Source: Heterostelium album PN500
Taxonomy: Eukaryota > Evosea > Eumycetozoa > Acytosteliales > Acytosteliaceae
Direction: 5' to 3'
Assembly: GCF_000004825.1 (NCBI RefSeq)
Contig: NW_008805063.1
Location: 1,860,857-1,924,856 of the forward strand
Length of the DNA stretch: 64,000 nt
Each line of letters starts with the position of its first letter. Position 1 is the stretch's first letter. A program made the translations under genes and the position numbers. The notes below the pieces were generated by a model that saw only the letters and a list, made by a program, of their open reading frames with translations, was not told where the DNA came from and did not search any database. Of this stretch, positions 23,592 to 32,613 are shown piece by piece.

Positions 23592-23688
23592 CCAAGATAT
23601 CAGTCAACCGACTACTGCTAACCGATCAACATGTATTGTGTTGTGATGTATTGATCGGTTAGCAGTAGTCGGTTGACTGATATCTTGG
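23592..23688. repeat. perfect 38-bp inverted repeat (hairpin, 21-base loop)
   Basis: The arm 23592-23629, starting CCAAGATATCAGTCAACC, is the exact reverse complement of 23651-23688; the loop is 23630-23650. Base pairing stops abruptly at both ends. A smaller repeat TTGGAA/TTCCAA (23578-23595) overlaps its left end. I see no target-site duplication. It may be a foldback element or a source of double-stranded RNA. The G+C content of the arms is high for an intergenic spacer here. Confidence 0.95.
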
Positions 23689-24160
23689 CATGTATTTAAG
23701 TGCAAACAAATCAATAAACAATTCATTATATATATTATAGATATTATATTTTACCATCATCTTTAAACACATAACTATTTATTTATTATAACATCTCTAT
23801 ACTACTACACTATGTGGTTACTACCACGATTTAACAGTGTTTCTAACACTAAGTCCAAATATTCGAAAGGTAATTGAGAAAATTTTTAAAGATGCAAAAA
23901 CATCAAGGTCAAAAAAAAAAAAATATAAATATATAAACTATTGAATTAAAAAGAAATCAATGATATAACGGAATAGATTGGTTCTTTATTTTTATCTTTA
24001 CAAGTTTTATTTTTTATCCACTTTTGTTTTTTGTTTTTATAATTTTTTTTTTTTTTTTCATACAATTAATGGGCAATCAAACTATTTCAAAGTAACTTTC
24101 AAAAGTACTCAATAATGATTGTTAAATCAATTAATAACATATGAATATTATATTTAAAAA

Positions 24161-24878
24161 ATGAATCTTTCTTATTCCTTTATAATAGTATTATTGTTAT
24201 CTATATTTCTTTCTTTGAGAATAGATTCTACAAATGCTCAACCAACAATCCTAAGCTGTGCCAAAATCAACTTCACATCGATAAGTCTGGTAACTGGTGA
24301 ATTATTTCAAAGTTATTTTATCGATAGACAACATATAGTAAATTCTTTGTTTTATCGAAAGACCACATGTTGTTCTTAGTTTGTATAATTGTATTGGAAA
24401 TGACTATTATGTCTTAGAAAATGGAGGTTTTACTGATCAAACTGGTTATTTCAATCCTCAATGGTGAGGTAATTAAGTGTTATTATCTCCGATTTGGAGT
24501 GTTTTCGATGATCACCAAAAACTTCACATATTATGAGATTCCGTTTGACATGCAGCATTGGGCATATGTTGAAACTGTTTTCGTCTATCAATCAACAGTA
24601 TGTTGGTCTTTTCCAGAACACATACTATCAATTTATCACTCTTGATTTTAATACAAATTCAACACGTAGCATCTTCAAAATGATTATGTAAATGGGTATA
24701 AAGCAATAGAGTTTGTTTTTGATCAGTCTGGATATATCGTGGTAGTTACACCCAGTCGACAAGATTTTACTATCTATACAATCGATCTCAAGACGGAACA
24801 ATACACCACCCAATCAATTCCAAATCAAGCAAGAACCATTGGATTCTATTTACCTGGTAATATGTTTTGTGCTCAATG
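24161..24878 (+). pseudogene. decayed copy of the secreted-protein gene
   Basis: The signal peptide (MNLSYSFIIVLLLSIFLSLR) and the first 60 codons match the gene at 22286. Then come a partial internal duplication around TTTTATCGA/TTTTATCGAAAG and a frame loss. A deletion removes all of exon 2 and the start of exon 3. Frames slip again in the part corresponding to YYQVLIVDF and NDIVND. The end NMFCAQ is kept in sequence as GGTAATATGTTTTGTGCTC. It is a recent but dead copy. Confidence 0.85.
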
Positions 24879-25088
24879 AAAACAATAATTAAAATAAATA
24901 AATAAAACAATAATGAATTAACAAAAATATAAATATGTGTGAATATTATTAAACTCTAAAACGAGATAATAATACCACATCACATGATCAATATGTGGTA
25001 AACAAATTTTTTGCAAGTACATAAAATTTTATGATCATAAAATTTTATCTTTTTTTTGGAACATCATCATTTTAAAACAGAAACAAAA

Positions 25089-25899
25089 ATGACAACTATA
25101 AGAAGATTCGTTTGTGATGATTTATTTAGATTCAATAACATCAATTTAGATTACTTGACAGAAACAGTAACTAATCGATTCAATTAAATGTTTTTTTGAT
25201 TCATTAAATGAATAATATGATCATTAATTAACATAATCATTATAAACTATATAGTATTATTTACCTTTTTATCTTCAATATATTTCACATTGGCCAAGTT
25301 TATTATCGATTGCAGAAGATGTAAATGGAAGACCAATGGGATACAGTAACTATCATCTTATGATTACTACCAATTTAGACATCTAACTAACTAATTAACT
25401 ACCTATTACATTTAAACACCTATAACAATTGAATGACCAACTACTTATTAGTGTTGGGTAAAGCAGAAGGTGAAAAAGAGAACTGGCATGGTCATGTCAC
25501 AGCTGTCACTGTAGCACCTGAATACAGAAGAATTGGTTTAGCCGATCGTTTAATGAATACTCTTGAAGAGGTATCAGAGAAAGTGTAAGTAATTTTAATC
25601 TACTTTATTATTTATTTTCAAAAAAATAGTAAATTAGTTTATTAATGATATTAACGAAACTACTATAACTTTACTATAGTCATGATGCATATTTTGTAGA
25701 TTTATTCGTTAGAAAATCAAATACTCTGGCAATCAATATGTATACAAAGTTTGGATATACAGTGTATAGAACGGTGTTAGGATATTACTCTGGTGAAGAG
25801 GATGCATTGGATATGAGAAAAGCGCTGGCGAGAGACGTAGATAAGAAATCTATAATACCACTGCCTCATCCTGTGCTTCCCTCAGAAATAGATCAATAG
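25089..25899 (+). CDS. naa20: NAA20, catalytic subunit of NatB N-terminal acetyltransferase
   Basis: A 173-residue GNAT protein in four exons (25089-25166, 25255-25345, 25452-25584, 25680-25899); human NAA20 has 178. NatB acetylates nascent proteins that start Met-Asp, Met-Glu, Met-Asn or Met-Gln, working at the ribosome with NAA25. MTTIRRFVCDDLFRFNNINL is the family N-terminus and YYLPFYLQY the next helix. RPMGYMLGKAEG and HVTAVTVAPEYRRIGLA form the acetyl-CoA site (R-x-x-G-x-A loop). FVRKSNTLAINMYTKFGY is the conserved C-terminal block. The unspliced frame is broken by introns, so no single long open frame shows it. All junction phases agree. Confidence 0.95.
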
Positions 25900-26064
25900 C
25901 AATTAATAACAACAACAATACTAATAACGATATTAGTATTGATAATAAGTTATTGGATACAAGCATTTTATTTAAAATAAAATAATAATTCATTTACGAT
26001 ATAGTTTTGTTTGTTTGTTGGTTTGAATATACTTGAATGAAAGCGATTAAGCAAAGTCTGAAAT

Positions 26065-26219
26065 CAGTAAAATATTGAAACTTCAGGTTTGTGGTACATA
26101 TCCTGAGCTCCACTAAACTTTATAGTTAATCCTCTGTTGGTTGTAATAGCTCTATCTTGAAGAGTACTCGAGAATTCAAAATCAAATGTTACATTATGTT
26201 TCACTAAACTCTTTTGGAG
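26065..26219 (-). pseudogene. extra copy of the MITD1 last exon (distal copy)
   Basis: Starts with CTC CAA AAG AGT after a TCGTAG acceptor-like site, in the same phase as the true last exon of MITD1. It encodes LQKSLVKHNVTFDFEFSSTL, then DRAITTNRGLTIKFSGAQ, and stops after VSIFY. The final part of the exon (DLRPC...DIF) is damaged. If spliced it would give MITD1 a shortened C-terminus. Confidence 0.6.
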
Positions 26220-26381
26220 CTACGAACAATACAACAAGAATCAAATGTTAACAATACAAAGTGCGACAATATACAAATAAAAGTATATGATAAATTTATT
26301 TTACAAATATCCTGGTGCAATGTAAAAGTTAATCTATTTTAAACTTCAGTTGCGATCAGCGTAAGTTCAAAGCGTGTTTTT

Positions 26382-26604
26382 TTATTGCTTAACATATCCA
26401 TTAATGGTGTGTTTGATAGGTCTTAAATCATCGTTGTAACCTCCAATACTAACTAAACTGTCAGGTTTATAATACATGTCCAGACCTCTACTAATCTTTA
26501 TAGTTAATCCTCTGTTGGTTGTAATAACAGATGTATCCTTAATAGTACTCGTTGTAATGAATTCAAAATCAAATGATACATTATATTTCATCATACTCTT
26601 TGTG
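26382..26604 (-). pseudogene. extra copy of the MITD1 last exon (proximal copy)
   Basis: Similar to 26841-27056: SRGLDMYYKPDSLVSIGG, then DLRPIKHTINGY and stop. The acceptor TTTGTAG is kept. Just after it, a length difference against the true exon shifts the frame, so use of this acceptor would end translation early. The rest, about 65 codons, is open. The RGLxxYxKP and DLRP core is kept. Another acceptor could bring it in frame, but I see no clear one. Confidence 0.6.
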
Positions 26605-26840
26605 CTACAAAATAAATTAACAAAACTATATATATCTGTGGTGTGAATATTAAGAATCTTAAAATGAGATAATGAATACAACCGCGCGAATTTCAAATCT
26701 ATTTTTTTTTTATAATTATTCTTCCGAAATAGAGCAACAAGTTATATGGACACAATCATTTTATTTAAAATAAAAACAATAATTAATAATTAATAACAAA
26801 ATAATAAATTTTACAATATATTGTATTGTTTGTTTGTTAG

Positions 26841-28116
26841 TTAGTTCTTAAATATATCGATGGTAGTCTCTAAGCAAGGTCTTAAATCGGGGTCATGACT
26901 TCCAATACTGAATTTAGTGATAGGTTTCTGGTATATGTCCAGACCTCTACCGATCTTTATCGTTGTTCCATTGTTGACTATAATAGATCGATCGTGAAGA
27001 GTACTCGAGAATGCGAAATCAAATAATACATTATGTTCCATTAAACTTTCTTTGAGCTACAAAATACAACAACACCAAAGATTGTTAACAACATGTTGTG
27101 TTACTTCACAATAACAACTCTACTTACCATTATGAAATTAAGTTTAACTTCATCTTCTTGTGTGGTAGATTCAGAGGTTGTCACCAGTTTAACTTGTATA
27201 GGTCTACCAGAGTTTTGTGAATTCGAGCGTTTAACAATCAACTCGCAAAGCCGAATGAGATTATCGATTTGATGTCTTGCTCTGATGTATGGATCCTCTA
27301 TCATATAGATGGTAGCCGAAGCTAAATACTGTCCAAATAATGAATCGTAACTACATCCTGTCTGTCCAAACTCTATTCTTCTCGATTGCACCAATTGACC
27401 TGCTCCACCTCCTGCACTTCCTCTTTTCGGTTGTTGATGATGTTGCTGTACATTAGGTACATAGGGTGTTTCAATAATTGGTGCTGTTGGTTGAACTACA
27501 TAATCAACTATATTACAACATTAATGATTAATAACGGCTAACCAAGCAAATTGGATTAAAAATAACAAACCTGACTTACCACCACCTGGTAATGTATTTG
27601 GTACACTTGGTAATGATAATGAAGTGGTTGGAACACTCGGTAATACTAAATCACTATTTGAATTTACACAACATCTATAATTGATATAAATAAACTATTT
27701 AGATTAGATTTCATGAATTGAATAGATAACAAACAAACAAGAGACTAATCATGATTGATACAATACGGTTCAGAATGTATACCACCCTTTCGTTTCTCTA
27801 TAATCTCTTTCAATGTCTCTGCTCTATCCATATATTCATTCATCTTTTGTTTTAAAGTTGCTCTAACCTTTTCATTCTTTTCAACTAGAATATAATATAA
27901 CGAAATAAATAAAGAGTTAATCAATCAATCAATCAATCTGATTAATCTGTAACTAGTTATTATAAATATATTGTTACTCTTTAATGCAGAGACAAAACCC
28001 TCTAAACTTGTTAAATATAATCTTAAGGCTTCTTGATAGTTCCCAGTTCTATCGTGTGCAGTTGCTTGTTGCACTAACTGATATGAATGTCTTAGAAGAT
28101 TCGATGCATCTCCCAT
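26841..28116 (-). CDS. mitd1: MITD1 homologue (MIT domain plus PLD-like C-terminal domain)
   Basis: Five exons (28116-27978, 27884-27767, 27674-27580, 27507-27128, 27056-26841). MITD1 binds ESCRT-III tails through its MIT domain and helps abscission in cytokinesis; its C-terminal domain binds membranes. Residues 1-80 form the MIT helices (HSYQLVQQATAHDRTGNYQE and the AETLKEIIEKR helix). A Pro/Gln linker follows. Then comes the MIT_C domain: YDSLFGQYL, IEDPYIRARHQIDNLIRLCE, LHDRSII, KIGRGLDIYQKP and DLRPCLETTIDIFK, all very close to the animal protein. Two additional degraded copies of the last exon follow downstream. The donor of exon 2 was chosen (GAACC|GTATTG) because only it keeps the frame. 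MED22 lies 584 bases upstream on the same strand. Confidence 0.92.
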
Positions 28117-28700
28117 CTTTCTTTTTTTTTCTTTTTTACAATATTAATATAATTAAAATAAAAATAATAAAAATAATAAATATATAAAACTAGTTAAACA
28201 ATATTATAATATACAATAATAAATAAATAAAAATGTAGAATGAATGTTTAATTAATTATTAATAATCTCTTGAAAACGCAAGAAGAAGGGGCAATCAAAA
28301 TATTTAAAATTACAATTTTTTTGTTTTTTTTTTTTATTATTTTTTAATAATTATCGCATTAACATGATGGTAATTGTTTGGTTTGATTATTTTTCTTGAT
28401 TATTGAGTGTGCTGCTATCATAAGGTTGGTAACTTGTGCACATTGTCAATTGATAAACTGATCTCTTTTCATTTCCATTTAGATATGATCATATTGAAAG
28501 AGAGAGGAGTTTTGATAGATTCTGTATCTGTCATAGCTATTGCTTATATTCATATATAACTGACATTATATAATTGATTGATTTTTAACACTCTACTCTC
28601 TATGTCCATATTCTCTTTACATTATGAATGGTTGGTTGGTTGGTTGGTTGGTTGGTTGGTTGTTTGAGTTTTAATTTGATTTGTCAATTATTAGATTAGA
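28117..28700. other. spacer between MED22 and MITD1
   Basis: Contains a T-rich block (28318-28346) and a tetranucleotide repeat, but no coding region. It should hold the MED22 3' end and the MITD1 promoter. Confidence 0.6.
28629..28661. repeat. (GGTT)n microsatellite
   Basis: About eight GGTT units in the MED22 3' flank. Read on the other strand it is CCAA, which also occurs as short CCAA runs elsewhere in the window. Confidence 0.9.
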
Positions 28701-29394
28701 TTATTGTTGTGAAAGTGATTTAAATGAAAATGGTTGAATTGTTGATGATGATGTTAAATGTTGTTGTTGTTGTTGATCTTGATTTAATGTTGAATCTACC
28801 ACTACCGGTGGTGGTAATTTATAATCTGAATTATAATATTCATTCTCCAACTCTGCTATAGACCTTGAGATCTCTTCGGATATTGACTTTATCATCTTGT
28901 TGGTCTTTTCATTCTGTCTTTGATAGACCATGTTCTGAAGTCTGACCTCCTCGGTCATCGTAGAGAAATCATTCAATATTATATTCTGTTTCAACTCTTC
29001 AATGATCTTTAATAATCCTTCTGCACTATTTAACTAAAAAAATAAACAACAGAGTTAGGGTTTATTCGTGTAATTTATTTTGATTAGAGTTTAATCATCT
29101 TATTATTTAAATACCTACAATATTTGTTGTACGTGTTTCCATTTCATACATTTCACTAAAGTTCTGACTGTTTTCGTTGACCTTTGAGATCTTGATTATC
29201 GAATGAAAGTTATCCAACATTTGATTGGTCTTTGTATCGATTTGCTTTTGGAAGTACTGTTGATTTCTAAACAGTATTTCACCTCTGGTCTGTGGTTGTT
29301 GCATCTGCTGTTGTTGTTGTTGTTGTTGCTGCTGTTGTTGTTGCTGTTGCTGTTGCTGCTGCTGAGGAGCAGACATTGCACCTTTATTCATCAT
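28701..29394 (-). CDS. med22: Mediator subunit 22 (MED22/Surf5)
   Basis: A 202-residue protein in two exons (29394-29119, 29033-28701). MED22 belongs to the head module of Mediator, which links activators to RNA polymerase II. A Gln tract near the N-terminus (encoded about 29283-29364) precedes the conserved helices: NQMLDNFHSIIKISKV, RTTNIL-NSAEGLLKIIEEL-KQNIILNDF (the last parts after the intron) and ISRSIAELENEYYNSDYKLP, as in animal MED22. The C-terminus is Gln/Ser-rich. The first of two adjacent ATGs was used. It is divergent from the F-box/LRR-like gene. MED10, from the middle module, is also in the window, by chance as far as I can tell. Confidence 0.9.
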
Positions 29395-29752
29395 CCTTTA
29401 GACTATCAATTTAATTTGATCAAATCACAAATATGTCTGAATACAGGCAATTTAATTTAAAAAGGTTAAATGAAGTAAGCAGATGATAAAAACATCATAA
29501 AAATTCTTTTTTTGAAATTTGGTCAAAAAAAAATAAAAATAAAAACAATCTTCGGAAATTTTGAAAAAAAAAAAAGCAACACACAAAACTTTTGAGGGAG
29601 TGAACGATAAAATACTTTCAGACTTTTATATAGCTAAAATGGTCCATGTCGTTGTCAACAAATCAATCAATCAAACATATCAATCAATCATACCAACAAC
29701 TGTCAGTCATCATTAAAATAAAATTTTTATTTTAAGTAAACTATTTTTATAA

Positions 29753-29790
<38 letters not shown>

Positions 29791-29958
29791 CTGTACAGAT
29801 TTGTGTAGTGTATCGTTGTGTTTTGTTGTTGCACTGGTGTTCAACTTGGTTTAGATTTAAGTTTAGGTTTTGGTTTATATTAACTATATCATATTGTTCG
29901 TTCATTCATTCATCATTCTATATGTAAATATATATTTATACCCACATTTCTGTTGTTT
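29395..29958. promoter_or_regulatory. divergent promoter region with a 31-base T tract
   Basis: Separates MED22 (minus) from the F-box/LRR-like gene (plus). An uninterrupted T run covers 29756-29786, in the position and orientation typical of dictyostelid promoters, which use oligo(dT) near the start site. A-rich runs near 29527 and 29563 could serve MED22. Confidence 0.5.
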
Positions 29959-31864
29959 ATGTTTAATTCATTAAGTATTATTGATTGGAATAATGTTGAA
30001 TATAATAGTAGTAGCGTTGGGGAGACTTGTGGTAGCAGTGGTACCGCTATAGACAACTTGACAATTAGTGATAGTTCAAGTTCAAAGTATTTATATTTCT
30101 TAATTGGTCCAACTTTATTAATATATAAAAGAAGTTTTATAATGTAAGAAGATTTATGATTTTAGAAAACTAAAGAATAAATATTTATAATAATAATATT
30201 TTATTATATTTAACTATAGTTGTCAGATATATGATGAAAGTGGGGGAATTTATTTTTGTTTTTATTCAGTTAGGATCAATAGATTGTTTACAGATGAACC
30301 AAAGCTAATTAGAGTTAATAGATTCGAAATTATAGATGGTCAATGGATTTATATAAAACAATACGAATACAACTCAACTCATTATTATAAAAAAGAAATA
30401 GAATTCAACATCAATATAGAAATACCAAATTCATTAATATCATATATAAATTCGATTTTATCAAATAATATAATATCCAAATATAATAATAATAATAATA
30501 ATAATAGAAATAGAATAATTTTAAATGATGAAATTGTTGAAAGTTGGAAAGTAAATGTTTCATTTGGATCAACTGTTGGAAGTTATACAAATGGAAATGG
30601 AGAGAATAATAATAGTACAGGTAGTAGTAATTCATTGACATTACCAATACAAAAGAAGATTCTATGCTTGATTTTAAGTAATCATCAATCAACTTTTAGA
30701 TGGCAGTTGAATCCAATGACTATTTTCAATCTCTGTTTGGTTTGTAAGCGTTGGTTTTATATTATATCCAGGGAGATCTTTGTAACGATAAAAGTTCAGG
30801 AGGATTCCAATTTTTTCAATTGTCTCATTGCCAAACAACATCTGGTGCGTAACGTCAAGAAACTTGTACTCGACTCTGACTGCGATGAACTCGATCCAAG
30901 TTCCAACGCCACCTACATGAAAAGTCTGTACCAGTCGTTCTCACTGGATCACATTCGCGTGAGAGAACTGGCGCTGTTGAACACGGCAGATCGCTGGCTG
31001 ATGGATTTAATTAACGAACAATCGTTTCCCTATCTACAGAAACTGACGGTTGAAGACGTTCCATACGATTACGACGTGGGACCGTTTATCAAACGATTTC
31101 CAACGCTTCGTTCGCTCGGACTGAGGTTTGAGTATGGCGATCACCAAGTCACTCTGCTGCTGCACGACCTCGTTACGAATCACCGGAGCATCGAGAACTA
31201 CAATGTCTACAGTTTCGAAGTGGAAGTGGATTCACAGAAGAAAACACATCAGCTGTTTGAGGCGATGATCGACGGAACACACATCAGGAAGATACGCACG
31301 AATTTCGGTGTCTACAATATTGAACTTTACAATCGGTTGTTGGATTCCAATCATATTGTTAAGTTGTCGGTTCCATTCTTGGTGCATGACGACATCTCAC
31401 TTTCACTGGTGGATTTCCAGCGACTTTCGAAATCGACTTGCTCCGTGCGAAAACTTCATCTGTGGGCGGACAACATTCCCGACACCTACAACACAACGAT
31501 TCACCATTTTTCGAAAATACCCAACTTTTGCATGTCTCTGACGAAGCTGTCGCTGATGCATTTCAAGTACTTGCTGAGCCGAGAGTTCTTTGTGGCGCTC
31601 GGTCACAACAGCAGTATCATCAGCTTCAAAATCGAGAGTTCACTGACACCAGAGACAACGGTGTATCTCCAAGAGATGCTTGCAGCAAACCAATCGACCA
31701 TCAGATATCTTACACTTGGCAGCAATGAAATCAAGGACGACAGTAACAACTCTTTCTACAAAGCATTGATGTCCAATCACAAGCTAATTTCACTTACACT
31801 CTATGGTGATTTCAATGAGAGTGAACTTATACAAAATATAAAACATATAAATATTAAACAATGA
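29959..31864 (+). CDS. F-box/LRR-like protein of a dictyostelid family
   Basis: A 609-residue protein in two exons (29959-30143, 30230-31864). The central part contains LNPMTIFNLCLVCKRWFYII, which matches the second half of an F-box (LxxxCLVCKRW). It is followed by about 350 residues of leucine-rich segments (VRELALLNT, LQKLTVEDV, LRSLGLRFEYG, VRKLHLWADN, LTKLSLMHF, IRYLTLGSNEI), consistent with an irregular LRR solenoid. F-box/LRR proteins usually choose substrates for SCF ubiquitin ligases. The first 190 residues are A+T-rich in codons, with Asn runs, and unlike known domains. TTG at 29953 is in frame but ATG 29959 is the proper start. Function beyond the fold is unknown. Confidence 0.75.
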
Positions 31865-31964
31865 TAAATTTATATATTGAAAAAAATAGTAAATCATTTT
31901 CACAAACAAATTTTTACTTGGAAAGAAGATTTGTAATTTTTGATTGATTTGCTTATTCAAAAAA

Positions 31965-32260
31965 ATTAAATAGAATTTTCTTTTCTTGTTCGATCATTTG
32001 TACCACTTCACCGGTGTTTTTATCTCTTATCTTGAAGGCGTTGTATTTCCATGCAACAAAGATGTTACAGCACAACAACTTGGTTATTGATTCGCTTGCA
32101 AAGTGATTGCTACATTTGGTGCACCATCTTCGATTGTCTCTGATCAGATCCTAAGTTCACCTCGGAACTGAGATTGAAAAGATCTATCTTGGATCATCTA
32201 CGCAAATGGTCAGACATCATGAAGAACTGGGCACACGACATTAGATTCGTGGTATTAACA
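31965..32260. pseudogene. mosaic of decayed gene fragments
   Basis: Two coding-like pieces lie head to head. On the minus strand, about 32135-31970 reads IEDGAPNVAITLQANQ and, after a slip, ITKLLCCNIFVAWKYNAFKI, then RDKNTGEVVQMIEQEKK and a stop. On the plus strand, about 32151-32252 reads DPKFTSELRLKRSILDHLRK, then WSDIMKNWAHDIRF. Codon choice is gene-like, unlike the flanks. Neither has a start or splice partner. WKYNAFKIRD..TGEVV could be the end of a Tim44-like or carrier-type protein, but I am not sure. Confidence 0.4.
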
Positions 32261-32613
32261 GAGTGTTTTGTATTAGTATGATAATATTAATATAATAGCT
32301 ATATATATTTAGTTAAGTTTACAAATAATCTACAAATCAACACAAAGACTATAGACGGTCCGCAATATTGTTAATAAATTAAGCAATGAGTTATCAAATC
32401 ATCGTCATCAGGTAATTAATTAAATTGAAATAAATAAATTTGTCTGTTTAGTTTTCCTTGAAATATATTTAAATATTTTTACCTTATGTAACCTGGATGA
32501 CATTAACGATAGAATAGAATGTAGTGTGATTATCGATAACAAAATGGATAAGTATTCAAAGAGTGGGATTTGATTTGATTTTAGCTATGATATTATAATT
32601 AAATTTCTAATTT

